From Achromobacter deleyi (GTDB lineage: Bacteria > Pseudomonadota > Gammaproteobacteria > Burkholderiales > Burkholderiaceae_B), in NCBI RefSeq assembly GCF_902859705.1, contig NZ_CADIJO010000020.1, positions 1 to 64,000 on the forward strand: a stretch of DNA of 64,000 nt, in the 5' to 3' direction. The notes beneath the pieces were generated by a model. The model searched no databases. It worked only from the letters and a program-made list of their open reading frames with translations, and was not told the origin of the DNA. A program made the position numbers and the translations under genes. Shown in pieces: positions 15,779-25,557 of this stretch (its first letter is position 1; each line of letters opens with the position of its first letter).

Positions 15779-16483
15779 TCAGGAAGCGCCGCCCGCGGCG
15801 CGTTGCACGGTCGCCCTTGCCTGCTCCAGGGCGACGGCGCGCGCATTCAAGTCCAGAAGGCGCTGGTTCAATGCCTGCTGCAGGGATGGGGTGGCCACCT
15901 TGGCCTGGTCATCCTCGAGCGTGATGTCCGCGGCATGGGCGGCAACGAAGTCGGCAACGCCCAAGGCATCGCGCGCCACCGCATCCAGGGTGCCCGCGGC
16001 TTGCATCAGCTCGTTGGCGGGCGCCGTGACGGCCTCGTCGTACACGCCGTCATAGACAGGCGCCAGGTCCGGGGGCAGCGCCAGGCCGCTGCGGGCTTGG
16101 TCCGCCTTGGCGCGAGCCGTCTGCAGGTCACCGGCACTGTCGGCCAGCGTCTTGCGGGCTGCCTCGAAAGCTTGCCGCCGCTGCATGATGTCGTTCACCG
16201 AGCGGATGGCTTCGGCCGCCATCACCTGGCGCAGCGGCGCGGCCGCCTTGGCCATGGATTCCTGGAACCGCGTGATCACTGCATAGGCGTCGTCGTAATC
16301 GCCCACGGCGTCTTTTTCGGTGTCGCTCAATTTACCGATAGGCACCAGGGCACCCGCGTCGATCCGGCTTTGCAGCAGTTGGATGAAGGCCGCGCGCTGC
16401 TCGGGTTCCCGGTTGCCGCATCCCGTCAACGCCAGCATCGACGCCGCTGCCAGGCCCGCCAGGCACATCCGCCAGATTGCCAT
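15779..16483 (-). CDS. DUF3053 lipoprotein (YiaF-like)
   Basis: A 234-residue lipoprotein. The signal peptide ends with the lipobox LALTGC at about residue 22, so Cys is the lipidated residue. The mature part (QRAAFIQLLQSRI..., then ARSGLALPPDLAPVYDGVYDEAVTAPANEL) matches the DUF3053 family that includes E. coli YiaF. It is predicted to be helical. The ATG at 16483 gives a proper signal peptide, while the longer frame adds 52 unsupported residues. Function is unknown. Confidence 0.82.
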   Translation of the reverse strand: MAIWRMCLAGLAAASMLALTGCGNREPEQRAAFIQLLQSRIDAGALVPIGKLSDTEKDAVGDYDDAYAVITRFQESMAKAAAPLRQVMAAEAIRSVNDIMQRRQAFEAARKTLADSAGDLQTARAKADQARSGLALPPDLAPVYDGVYDEAVTAPANELMQAAGTLDAVARDALGVADFVAAHAADITLEDDQAKVATPSLQQALNQRLLDLNARAVALEQARATVQRAAGGAS

Positions 16484-16643
16484 GCCTATCCTCCTTGCGT
16501 AGAACACTGCCCGGGGGCGCACGCCTGCCGCCGCGTGGGCGCCCTTGGGGCAGATTATCCCGAAGCGCCCGCCGCAGGCCGCGCCCGGGCGGATTTTGTT
16601 GCCATCGAATCGAGTTGACACAGGGGCTGCCCGTTTCAAGCCG

Positions 16644-17159
16644 TCAAGGCGCCGTCAATGGCAAGCGCATCGCGCAGCGGCGCGCCGCATCGAACCCGGC
16701 ATCCGCCTCGTGGCGCAACTGCGCGCGCAAGGGCGGCCCCTGCTGCTCGGCTGGCACCTCGACAAAGCCTGCCCGCCGATAGAACGGGCCATTCCAGGCC
16801 AGTTCGCGATCCGTGGTGAGCACCACGGCACGGTAGACCCGTGCCGCCGACGCGTGGTCGATCACCGCCTGCAGCAGCGCCCGGCCCAGGCCGCGGCCCT
16901 GCTGGGGCAAGGCCACGGACATTTCGGCCAGGAACAGGTCGGCGCCCAGCGGCCGGGCCAACGCAAAACCGGCGGGCACGCCCGCATCGTCCAGCGCCAC
17001 CCAGAGCAGGCCGTCGGCCAAGGCCTGGGCCAACACCGGCTCGGGCAAAGGGTCGCCCGCGCTGGCCCAGGCCATGGGCGTACCCAGGAAGCGGCCGGCG
17101 GCGGAGCGTTCGATATCGGGCAACAAGCCCAGGTCGGCGAAAGTGGCAAGTCTGATCAT
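16644..17159 (-). CDS. GNAT family N-acetyltransferase
   Basis: A 171-residue acetyltransferase. The acetyl-CoA binding motif A is LAEMSVALPQQGRGLGRALLQAVID (QxxGxG/A form at QQGRGLG), followed by motif B around PFYRRAGFVEV. The N-terminus IRLATFADLGLLPDIERSAAGRF is typical. Substrate unknown; neighbours give no hint. Start ATG at 17159 chosen over a 40-residue longer frame with no ribosome site. Confidence 0.88.
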   Translation of the reverse strand: MIRLATFADLGLLPDIERSAAGRFLGTPMAWASAGDPLPEPVLAQALADGLLWVALDDAGVPAGFALARPLGADLFLAEMSVALPQQGRGLGRALLQAVIDHASAARVYRAVVLTTDRELAWNGPFYRRAGFVEVPAEQQGPPLRAQLRHEADAGFDAARRCAMRLPLTAP

Positions 17160-17263
17160 GGGGCGCCAAGTATGCCTGAGCCGGCAGACCCGCGCGGCGC
17201 ATCGCCTAAAATGGCGGCCTGCCGGCCCGCGCGGCCGCCCGTCACTTTTGCCGCTTCCCTGAC

Positions 17264-17623
17264 ATGACCCAAGACTCATCCCCCGACACCTGGGGCTTTG
17301 CCCATCCCGATTGCCACGGCGCCGCCGCCCTGATGTTTTTCATGAACGATCTGGCACGCGTGGCCAATCAGTACCTGGGACCGGACAAACTGAGCCAGGA
17401 AGCCCTGGCCGACGCGCAAAAGGCCGTGGATGCCCTGCTCAATCGCTACGTCCAGATCCAGGCCGCCCCCGAGGCCTTCGACGGCGAACGCGTCGAACTG
17501 GCGCTGGAGACCGAAACCCGCCCCGATGGCTCGACCGCCGCTCAGGTCGCCCTGCGCATGTCGCCGCGGCTGGAAGGCCTGATCATCGAAGCGCAGCGCC
17601 AGGCGCGCCCGGCCACGCACTGA
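17264..17623 (+). CDS. Conserved hypothetical protein, 119 aa
   Basis: I do not recognise the family. The protein is soluble and mainly helical (AALMFFMNDLARVANQYLGPDKLSQEALADAQKAVDALLNRYVQIQ) with a short beta-rich C-terminal half (VELALETETRPDGSTAAQVALRMS). No Cys/His cluster or signal is seen. It is divergent from the GNAT gene, with 104 bases between them. Coding bias is normal for the genome. Confidence 0.65.
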   Translation: MTQDSSPDTWGFAHPDCHGAAALMFFMNDLARVANQYLGPDKLSQEALADAQKAVDALLNRYVQIQAAPEAFDGERVELALETETRPDGSTAAQVALRMSPRLEGLIIEAQRQARPATH

Positions 17624-18303
17624 TCTCGGGGCGCCCTGGGGGGCCAGCACGGCCTGCGCCCCCCCCTTTTACCTGCACCATCAAAAAAGCCTTGCAAAAT
17701 CACCGAACTAGCGCTAGTATTGTCAGTTGAGTCGGCCAAAACACCTATAAAACGTTAGTTCAAAACGTTAATTCGGCTCAAGCCAAAGGGGTGGATTACC
17801 CCAGATTGGCGAATCCAGGTTCTGCGACAGATAACCCTAAAAACGCAGACTCAGGTCGCCAAACCCAGGCAACAAGCCCAATACAAACCGCAGCACAACA
17901 AACTGCTGCGACAACAAGCATTCGGCATGCCAAGCCGCAAGGCAACTTGCGTTATCGCGATCGCGCCGCCCAGTCCGGCAAGATCACAAAGCAGTTCGAA
18001 CCACCCTATTTCGTGGCCCGCATCCCAAAGCAGCCACACGCCAGAACCCGGCCCGCGATCCATTCAGCCCGCCAAGGTTCCGGCAGCGAGCCCCAAGCCG
18101 ATGCCTGGGGCCGCAACCCCGCAGCCACCCCCGCGCGCAAGCAAAACATGAGAATGCGCAAAGGATCGGCAGCGGTTATGCGTTAGTGTCATGCATGACT
18201 CGGCACGCGGACAGGACGCGATGCGTTACAGCACTCTCGTCCGGTCTACGCGGCATGCGCTGCGCAGCAATTCCCATAACAAGAACTTGAAAGAGAACAC
18301 ACC
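17624..18303. other. Gene-poor 680-base region with repeats
   Basis: I support no gene here. It contains a perfect palindrome ACTAGCGCTAGT (17707-17718), a TTGTCA/CCTATA promoter-like pair (17720-17749, 18-base spacer), and two adjacent 13-mers AAAACGTTAGTTC / AAAACGTTAATTC (17749-17774). An open frame at 17791-18186 has atypical codon use, with many A/T third positions, and was rejected. The region may be a long leader of the gene at 18304. Confidence 0.5.
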
Positions 18304-18585
18304 ATGAATACTCGTTTCACTACCTCGGACCTGATCCGACGCCCGGCTCATACCAAGCTGGACAACATGCCGATCCATATCGGCGACATCGTTTACCTGC
18401 AACCGGCGAACGGCCCGGCCATCCGCGCCACCGTGATCTTCAACGCGCCGATCGACGGCACGACCACGTACACCACGGAAGTCGTGCCTTGCGGAGCGCC
18501 TGCGCAAAAGGCCCCTGGCCAGCGCATCCGCTTCCGTCACGAGCACGTGCATCGCATCGAACCGGTGCGACGCGCCGCGCGTTAA
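18304..18585 (+). CDS. Small hypothetical protein, 93 aa
   Basis: No family recognised. MNTRFTTSDLIRR is followed by a beta-rich middle (MPIHIGDIVYLQPANGPAIRATVIFN, TTTYTTEVVPCG) that could form a small barrel, and a basic His/Arg-rich C-terminus (RIRFRHEHVHRIEPVRRAAR). A purine-rich AAAGAG lies upstream of the ATG. It is preceded by an unusually long gene-poor stretch. A nucleic-acid-binding role is conceivable from the basic tail but is only a guess. Confidence 0.6.
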   Translation: MNTRFTTSDLIRRPAHTKLDNMPIHIGDIVYLQPANGPAIRATVIFNAPIDGTTTYTTEVVPCGAPAQKAPGQRIRFRHEHVHRIEPVRRAAR

Positions 18586-18601
18586 GCAGTTACCCGGCCC
18601 T

Positions 18602-18626
18602 CGGCAGCGCCTGATCGGCGCTGCCG
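18602..18626 (+). terminator. Hairpin after the 93-aa gene
   Basis: CGGCAGCGCC and GGCGCTGCCG form a 10-bp stem with a 5-base loop 17 bases after the stop. No T tract follows, so termination strength is uncertain. Confidence 0.4.
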
Positions 18627-18632
18627 GGCTTG

Positions 18633-18692
18633 GCCAGCATGGGCCAGATCATTACGGGCTGGCCCAATATGGGCCAGCCCAATATGGGCCAG
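18633..18692. repeat. ATGGGCCAG / CTGGCCCA repeat cluster
   Basis: ATGGGCCAG occurs three times and the related CTGGCCCA once within 60 bases; CTGGCCCA-ATA-TGGGCCAG (18659-18677) is an inverted repeat with 8-bp arms, followed by a direct CCCAATATGGGCCAG copy. A further hairpin, CCGCCGCGG/CCGCGGCGG (18700-18723), follows. The cluster lies just upstream of the cytochrome b gene. Confidence 0.7.
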
Positions 18693-18775
18693 ATCAAATC
18701 CGCCGCGGTTGAACCCGCGGCGGCTTCATTTGTGCGTGATAAAGTCGCAAGCAACGCAGTCTTGGCGAGAGCTTC

Positions 18776-19468
18776 ATGCAAAACAACCGGCAGGCCATCC
18801 GCATCTGGGACCTTCCCACCCGCCTCTTTCACTGGGCACTGGTCGTCTGCATTGTCGGCGCCTTCGTCAGCGTCAAGCTCGGCGGCCTGTACATGGATTG
18901 GCACGTGCGCTTTGGCTGTACGGCGCTGGGCCTGATCATCTTTCGCGTGCTTTGGGGCGTTGTCGGCCCACGCTATGCGCGCTTCACTCAGTTCGTGCGC
19001 GGCCCGCGCGCCGTGGTGGGTTATCTCAAGGGCGCCGCCGCCCCTGCCGGCCACAATCCGCTGGGCGCGCTGTCGGTGCTGGCGCTGCTGCTGGTCATCG
19101 GGTTCCAGGCCGTCAGCGGCCTGTTCACCACCGACGACATCATGACGCAGGGCCCGCTGTTCGGCCACGTCAGCGAAGCCACCTCCGGCCTGCTCACGTC
19201 GTGGCACAAGCTCAACGAATGGGTCATCATCGGCCTGGTCGCGCTGCATCTGCTGGCCGTGGCCTGGTATGCCGTGGTGCGCCGCAAGCGCCTGGTGCGC
19301 GCCATCATCACCGGCAATGTCGACCCCAAGGACGTGCCGCCCGGCACGCCGCCCACGCAAGACGGGCTGGCCGTGTGGCTGCGCGCGCTGATCCTGGGCG
19401 CCTGCGTCACCGCGCTGGTGCTGTGGATCCGGTCGCTCGAGATCGCCGCCGACATGTCGTTTTCATAG
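18776..19468 (+). CDS. Cytochrome b561-type membrane protein
   Basis: A 230-residue di-haem cytochrome b of the Ni/Fe-hydrogenase-type or b561 family. WDLPTRLFHWALVVCIVGAF, MDWHVRFGCTALGLIIFRVLWG, and SWHKLNEWVIIGLVALHLLAV each put a histidine in a transmembrane helix where haem ligands are expected (H20-like, H43-like, H164/H178-like). It has about four core helices plus a C-terminal one. It faces a periplasmic cytochrome c' gene across a shared terminator, so it may pass electrons to that protein. The electron donor is unknown. Confidence 0.85.
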   Translation: MQNNRQAIRIWDLPTRLFHWALVVCIVGAFVSVKLGGLYMDWHVRFGCTALGLIIFRVLWGVVGPRYARFTQFVRGPRAVVGYLKGAAAPAGHNPLGALSVLALLLVIGFQAVSGLFTTDDIMTQGPLFGHVSEATSGLLTSWHKLNEWVIIGLVALHLLAVAWYAVVRRKRLVRAIITGNVDPKDVPPGTPPTQDGLAVWLRALILGACVTALVLWIRSLEIAADMSFS

Positions 19469-19550
19469 CGCCCAGGCGGCACAGGCCGATGTCGCGGTTG
19501 TGACGCCGCCGCCCACGCCCCGCCCTTCTGCGCCCCGTATCACCAAAAAG

Positions 19551-19574
19551 AAAGCCCCTCTGACGAGGGGCTTT
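19551..19574. terminator. Bidirectional terminator
   Basis: AAAGCCCCTC and GAGGGGCTTT form a 10-bp stem with a TGAC loop, with A and T runs on both sides, between the convergent cytochrome b and cytochrome c' genes. Confidence 0.75.
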
Positions 19575-19611
19575 CGCTTGCCAGCCCGCGCCGCGAGCGC
19601 GGGAAAGCGGA

Positions 19612-20070
19612 TTACTTCTTCTTGCGGTACGCGTCGTGGCAAGCCTTGCAGCTGGCGCCCACGTCACCGAACGCGGCGCGCAGCTTGTCCAGGTCGCCGG
19701 CGTCGGCGGCGGCCGACAGCTTGACGATGTTGTCCTGGAAGGCCTGCTGCTTCTGCTTGAAGCCGGCGGCATCGCTCCAGATTTCCGGACGGGCGTCGCC
19801 GCCTTCCGTGCCTGCGCCAAAGGCCGTCCACGGCAGCGCCGACAGCGTCTTGAGCACTTCGACGTTGGCTTTGATCTGGGCGGCGTCGTAAGGCGCCTGG
19901 CCCTTCATCACCGGCGCCATGCGGCCAAAGTGCGAGGCCATCAGGGTCAAGGCCGACTGGCGGTACTTGACGGCATCTTCAGGCTTGGCGAACTGCGCAT
20001 GGGCGGAGGTCGCCAGCAGCGGCCCGACGGTCATACAGGCCAGCGCAGCGAGCGTGGACAACTTCTTCAT
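19612..20070 (-). CDS. Cytochrome c' (class II c-type cytochrome)
   Basis: A 152-residue periplasmic protein with a signal peptide (KKLSTLAALACMTVGPLLATSAHA) and the haem-binding CKACH close to the C-terminus, the order typical of cytochrome c' four-helix bundles. FAKPEDAVKYRQSALTLMASHFGRM and FQDNIVKLSAAADAGDLDKL fit the family. The ATG at 20070 has GGGAG upstream. Members bind NO or carry electrons; the paired cytochrome b suggests electron transfer. Confidence 0.92.
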   Translation of the reverse strand: MKKLSTLAALACMTVGPLLATSAHAQFAKPEDAVKYRQSALTLMASHFGRMAPVMKGQAPYDAAQIKANVEVLKTLSALPWTAFGAGTEGGDARPEIWSDAAGFKQKQQAFQDNIVKLSAAADAGDLDKLRAAFGDVGASCKACHDAYRKKK

Positions 20071-20096
20071 TGCAATCTCCCGTAAGTACAACAAGA

Positions 20097-20122
20097 ATGC
20101 CGCGCGCGCAGGCGCGCGGCAT
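20097..20122 (-). terminator. Hairpin after purB
   Basis: ATGCCGCGCGC and GCGCGCGGCAT form an 11-bp stem with a 4-base loop between the purB stop and the cytochrome c' start on the same strand. The following TTCTTGTT is a weak T tract. Confidence 0.5.
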
Positions 20123-20127
20123 GGCGA

Positions 20128-21615
<1,488 letters not shown>

Positions 21616-21665
21616 TCATGCGGCCTGCTATACTTCGGCCGCTTTCCGACTCCGCTTGTAAATCC

Positions 21666-22277
21666 ATGAAACTGATCGGCTCGCTTACCAGTCCATACGT
21701 GCGCAAAGTGCGTATCGTCATGGCCGAGAAAAAGCTGGATTACCGGCTTGAACTCGAAAACGTCTGGTCCGCCGACACGCAGATCCAAACGTACAACCCG
21801 CTGGGCAAGGTGCCCTGCCTGGTCATGGAAGATGGCGGCGCCCTGTTCGACTCGCGCGTCATCGTCGAATACCTGGACACCTTGTCGCCCGTCGCCCGCC
21901 TGATTCCCCAGCCGGGCCGTGACCGCGCGGCCGTTAAATGCTGGGAAGCCATCGCCGATGGCCTGCTCGACGCCTGCGTCACGATCGTCAAGGAAAAGCA
22001 GCGCCCCGAAGCGCAGCGCAGCCCCGAATGGATCGAACGCCAGTACGGCAAGATCCATGCGAGCCTGGACGCCATGAACAAAAGCCTGGGCGACAACGCC
22101 CACTGCATGGGCATCAACTACAGCCTGGCCGATATCGCCGTGGGCTGCGCCCTGGGCTACCTGGACCTGCGCTTTGCCGAACTCGACTGGCGCGCCGGCC
22201 AATCCAACCTGGCCCGCCTGTACGACAAGCTGTCGCAACGCCAATCGTTCGTGGACACGGCGCCCAAGACCGCCTGA
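21666..22277 (+). CDS. Glutathione S-transferase, YibF-like
   Basis: A 203-residue GST. The thioredoxin-like N-terminal domain starts MKLIGSLTSPYVRKVRIVMAEK and contains YNPLGKVPCLV (cis-Pro loop) and LFDSRVIVEYLD (Glu/Ser glutathione contacts at DSRVI). The helical C-terminal domain includes YSLADIAVGCALGYLDLRF. It resembles E. coli YibF. It is divergent from purB, with 161 bases between. The ATG at 21666 matches the domain start. Substrate unknown. Confidence 0.88.
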   Translation: MKLIGSLTSPYVRKVRIVMAEKKLDYRLELENVWSADTQIQTYNPLGKVPCLVMEDGGALFDSRVIVEYLDTLSPVARLIPQPGRDRAAVKCWEAIADGLLDACVTIVKEKQRPEAQRSPEWIERQYGKIHASLDAMNKSLGDNAHCMGINYSLADIAVGCALGYLDLRFAELDWRAGQSNLARLYDKLSQRQSFVDTAPKTA

Positions 22278-22308
22278 CGCGGCTCTGCCGCTTCTTGCCC
22301 GAACTGCT

Positions 22309-22333
22309 CCGGCCGCCTCGCGCGGCCGGTTTC
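22309..22333 (+). terminator. Hairpin after the GST gene
   Basis: CCGGCCGC and GCGGCCGG form an 8-bp stem with a CTCGC loop, followed by TTTC. A second GC-rich hairpin (22338-22357) lies just beyond, between the convergent GST and TauE/SafE genes. Confidence 0.5.
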
Positions 22334-22372
22334 ACGTCCGGCGCCCGCGGGCGCCGGGCCACTGCCAGGCCT

Positions 22373-23194
22373 TCAGCCCGCCGCGTAAGTCTGCCAGGCC
22401 TTGGACAGCATGTACGCCGCCAACGCGAACAGCAGGCACGCGAATACGCGCTTCAGGGTCGCCACCGGCAGGCGGTGCGCCATGCGCGCGCCCAGCGGCG
22501 CCGTCAGCACGCTGGTGCACACCAGCGCCAGCAGGGCCGGCCAATAGATGAAACCCAGCATGCCCGGCCGGCTGGCGGCCTCGTTCAAGCCCGACACGAT
22601 GTAGCCGGCGCTGTTGGCCAGCGCGATGGGAAACCCCAGCGCGGCGGACGTGGACACCGCGTTATGCAGCGCCACGTTGCACCAGACCATGAAGGGCACC
22701 GACAGGAAGCCGCCGCCCGCCCCCACCAGCCCCGACAGAAAGCCGATGCCGGCGCCCGCCGCGCTGGTGCCGGCAATGCCGGGCATCTGGCGGCTGGGCT
22801 TGGGCTTCTTGTTGCGCAGCATGCTCCAGCCGGAATAACCGACGAACAGCGCGAAGAACAACGACAGCCAGAAGGTGCTGAGCGCCGCGAACACCGCGCC
22901 GCCTGACAGCAGGCCGCCAATGATGATGCCGGGGGCCATGGCCCAGACGATGCCCCACTTGATCGTGCCCTTCTGCTGGTGCGCCCGCACGCTGGAGACG
23001 GAGGTGAACAGGATCGAGGTCATCGACGTGGCAATCGCCGCGTGCACCACCAGGTCGGGCGCCATGCCTTTCCAGGCAAACAGCATGGTCAGAAACGGCA
23101 CCAGCACCATGCCCCCGCCGATGCCCAGCAATCCCGCCAGAAAACCCGTCACGCCGCCCAGGACCAACAGGCACAACACCATCGTTACATCCAC
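22373..23194 (-). CDS. TauE/SafE family sulfite/anion exporter
   Basis: A 273-residue membrane protein of the TauE/SafE (formerly DUF81) family, with about eight helices in two repeats. GFLAGLLGIGGGMVLVPFLT and its second copy GFLSGLVGAGGGFLSVPFMV are the duplicated family motifs. I chose GTG at 23194 because AGGAG stands six bases before it; an ATG four codons later is possible. Family members move sulfur-containing anions out of the cell; the substrate is not determinable here. Confidence 0.88.
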   Translation of the reverse strand: MDVTMVLCLLVLGGVTGFLAGLLGIGGGMVLVPFLTMLFAWKGMAPDLVVHAAIATSMTSILFTSVSSVRAHQQKGTIKWGIVWAMAPGIIIGGLLSGGAVFAALSTFWLSLFFALFVGYSGWSMLRNKKPKPSRQMPGIAGTSAAGAGIGFLSGLVGAGGGFLSVPFMVWCNVALHNAVSTSAALGFPIALANSAGYIVSGLNEAASRPGMLGFIYWPALLALVCTSVLTAPLGARMAHRLPVATLKRVFACLLFALAAYMLSKAWQTYAAG

Positions 23195-23235
23195 ATCCCT
23201 CTCCTCGTTATCGGTTTTTATCGTTCTACCAAATG

Positions 23236-23270
23236 CCAGGCCCCGGGGGCGCAACGCCCGCGGGGCCTGG
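23236..23270 (-). terminator. Hairpin after mnmA
   Basis: CCAGGCCCC and GGGGCCTGG form a 9-bp stem with a 17-base loop about 50 bases after the mnmA stop. No long T tract follows. Confidence 0.45.
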
Positions 23271-23317
23271 CTGGACCTGCCTGTGCCGCCTCGGAGCCCG
23301 CATGGCCCCAAAGGCGT

Positions 23318-24436
23318 CTATACGATGATGCCACCGCCCAGGCAGACATCGCCATCGTAAAGCACGGCCGACTGGCCGGGCGTGACGGCCCACTGGGGTT
23401 CGGTGAAATCCAGGACGAAGGCGTCACCCTCGGCTTGGCCGAGGCTGCAGGCAGCGTCGGCCTGGCGATAGCGCGTCTTGGCGCCATAGCTGCCCGCCAC
23501 AGGCGGGTGCCCGGCCACCCAGCTGGCGTCCTGCGCCCGCAGCGAACCGGACAGGAGCCACGGATGATCGTGCCCCTGCACCACATAGAGAATGTTGCGT
23601 TCGAGATCCTTGCGCGCCACGTACCAGGCTTCAGCCGTGCCGTCTTCGCGCTGGCGGCCCTTCACGCCGCCCACGCCCAGGCCCTTGCGTTGGCCCAGCG
23701 TGTAGAAAGACAGGCCTTCGTGGCGGCCGACCTTCTGCCCTTCGGGCGTCAGGATCGGGCCCGGTTCGGTGGGCAGGTAACGGTTCAGGAATTCGCGGAA
23801 CGGGCGTTCGCCGATGAAGCAGATGCCGGTGGAATCCTTCTTGGCCGCATTGTGCAGGCCGATCTCGTGCGCGATGCGGCGCACTTCCGTCTTGTGGATC
23901 TCGCCCAGCGGGAACAGCGTGCGCGACAGCTGCGCCTGGTTCAGGCGATGCAGGAAATAGCTCTGGTCTTTCGAGCCGTCCAGCGCCTTGAGCAGCTGGA
24001 ACTGCGAGCCGCCGCCAGCGGCCGGCACTTCGCGCACACGGGCGTAGTGGCCCGTGGCGATGTGCTCGGCGCCCAGCGCCATGGCGTGGTCCAGGAAGGC
24101 CTTGAACTTGATCTCGGCGTTGCACAGCACGTCCGGATTGGGCGTGCGCCCGGCGGAATACTCACGCAGGAATTCCGCGAACACGCGGTCTTTGTATTCG
24201 GCGGCGAAATTGACGAATTCGAATTCCACGCCCACCAGGTCGGCCACGCTGGCCGCGTCCAGCAGGTCTTGCCGGGTGGAGCAGTATGCGGAATCGTCGT
24301 CGTCTTCCCAGTTCTTCATGAACAGGCCGACGACCTCGTAGCCTTGCTGCTTGAGCAGCCAGGCGGTGACCGAAGAATCGACCCCGCCGGACATGCCGAC
24401 GACAACGCGGCCTTTCTTGGTGGATATTTGACTCAT
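23318..24436 (-). CDS. mnmA: tRNA-specific 2-thiouridylase MnmA
   Basis: A 372-residue enzyme that adds sulfur to U34 of tRNA Lys, Glu and Gln, using sulfur relayed from IscS/Tus proteins. The PP-loop SGGVDSS (16-22) binds ATP. The catalytic pair is the Cys in [12 protein letters not shown] and the Cys in [25 protein letters not shown] and [21 protein letters not shown] are family stretches. The LysR gene starts upstream on the same strand and ends 12 bases before this ATG. Confidence 0.97.
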   Translation of the reverse strand: MSQISTKKGRVVVGMSGGVDSSVTAWLLKQQGYEVVGLFMKNWEDDDDSAYCSTRQDLLDAASVADLVGVEFEFVNFAAEYKDRVFAEFLREYSAGRTPNPDVLCNAEIKFKAFLDHAMALGAEHIATGHYARVREVPAAGGGSQFQLLKALDGSKDQSYFLHRLNQAQLSRTLFPLGEIHKTEVRRIAHEIGLHNAAKKDSTGICFIGERPFREFLNRYLPTEPGPILTPEGQKVGRHEGLSFYTLGQRKGLGVGGVKGRQREDGTAEAWYVARKDLERNILYVVQGHDHPWLLSGSLRAQDASWVAGHPPVAGSYGAKTRYRQADAACSLGQAEGDAFVLDFTEPQWAVTPGQSAVLYDGDVCLGGGIIV

Positions 24437-24448
24437 GATGGGGCCATT

Positions 24449-25369
24449 TTACTGTGGGCTGGCGGCTTCCTGCGGCTGCGGCTCGGCCGCCCGCGAAACT
24501 TCCATCAACCAGGTGCGGAACGCCTGCAGGGTCGGCAGATTGGCCTTCTGGTCTGGGTAGCACAGGTAATACCCCATACGGGCGCGGATCGGCAGCTGGA
24601 TGGCGACCGCCAGCTTGCCGTCGCGCAGCTCGTCCTCGATCAGGCAGCGCGGAATCAGCGCCACGCCGAAACCGGCGGCGGCAGCTTGCGACAGCAGCGC
24701 ATATTGATCAAAGCGTGCGCCTTCCAGGCTGCGGCGGGTATCGCAGCCGGCCTGCTCGAACCAGTCCCGCCAGCCTTCCAGGGCCGACGTATGGTGCAGC
24801 AGCGGATAGGCCAGCAGGTCTGGCGGCGAGCCGCAGCCCCCGGGAATCAGGCGCGGGCTACAGACCGGCAGGATTTCACGGCCGACGATATAGTCGGCGC
24901 CGCTGCCGGGCCAGATGCCTTCGCCAAAGCGCACGGCGGCGTCGAGTTCGGGGGTGGAAAAGTCGTAGCCCTGGCGGTGCGGCAGGAATTCGACGTGGAT
25001 GTCGGGGCGCAGCCGCATGAAGGCCGTCAGGCGCGGGATCAGCCAGCGCGCGCCGAAGGTCGGCATACAGGTCAGGTTGAGCGTGCCGCCCTGCCCCTGG
25101 TGTGCGATCAGCTCGACGGTGGCAGCTTCGATCTGGCCCAGCCCGGCCTGCACCTTGGTCAGGTAGCTGCGGCCGGCCTCGGTCAGAACCAGGCCTTGCC
25201 TGATCCGCAGGAATAGTTCGACCCCGACGAACTCCTCCAGGTGTTTCACTTGCTTACTGACCGCGCCCTGCGTCACGCACAATTCCTGGGCGGCGCGGGT
25301 AAAGCTGCTGTGCCTGGCGGCCACTTCAAACGCCTGCAGGTCGGTCAACGAAGGACAGAACCGTCTCAT
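24449..25369 (-). CDS. LysR-type transcriptional regulator (GcvA-like)
   Basis: A 306-residue regulator. The N-terminal helix-turn-helix is LTDLQAFEVAARHSSFTRAAQELCVTQGAVSKQVKHLE, of the GcvA/DsdC type. The effector domain (~95-295) has the usual alpha/beta pattern, including LNLTCMPTFGARWLIPRLTAF. It is divergent from a Bug-family receptor gene, with 188 bases between, so it may control that gene. The ATG at 25369 is preferred over an earlier in-frame ATG that would put residues before the HTH. The inducer is unknown. Confidence 0.9.
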   Translation of the reverse strand: MRRFCPSLTDLQAFEVAARHSSFTRAAQELCVTQGAVSKQVKHLEEFVGVELFLRIRQGLVLTEAGRSYLTKVQAGLGQIEAATVELIAHQGQGGTLNLTCMPTFGARWLIPRLTAFMRLRPDIHVEFLPHRQGYDFSTPELDAAVRFGEGIWPGSGADYIVGREILPVCSPRLIPGGCGSPPDLLAYPLLHHTSALEGWRDWFEQAGCDTRRSLEGARFDQYALLSQAAAAGFGVALIPRCLIEDELRDGKLAVAIQLPIRARMGYYLCYPDQKANLPTLQAFRTWLMEVSRAAEPQPQEAASPQ

Positions 25370-25557
25370 GTCGCAGAACTCCCATGCCCGGTCCGGCTGG
25401 CGCGAAGTTACAAAAAGAAACTTCGCCGCAAAAGAGGCATGAAAAAAAGTCATAGCTTACGGAGAAACTTTCGTTTGCGCAAACCCGCCCCGCACGAAAG
25501 AATCGCCCTGTTTGCGTCTGCCTTTGCGCATCCGCGTTCCAATTCATAGGGGAATTC

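Noticed and set aside
17791-18186. 131-codon rightward frame in the gene-poor region
   Set aside because: Codon use is atypical, with many A/T third positions, the start is a GTG overlapping its only purine run, and no domain is recognisable.
18633-18692. Possible CRISPR array
   Set aside because: Repeat unit is only 9-15 bases with no regular spacers and no cas genes.
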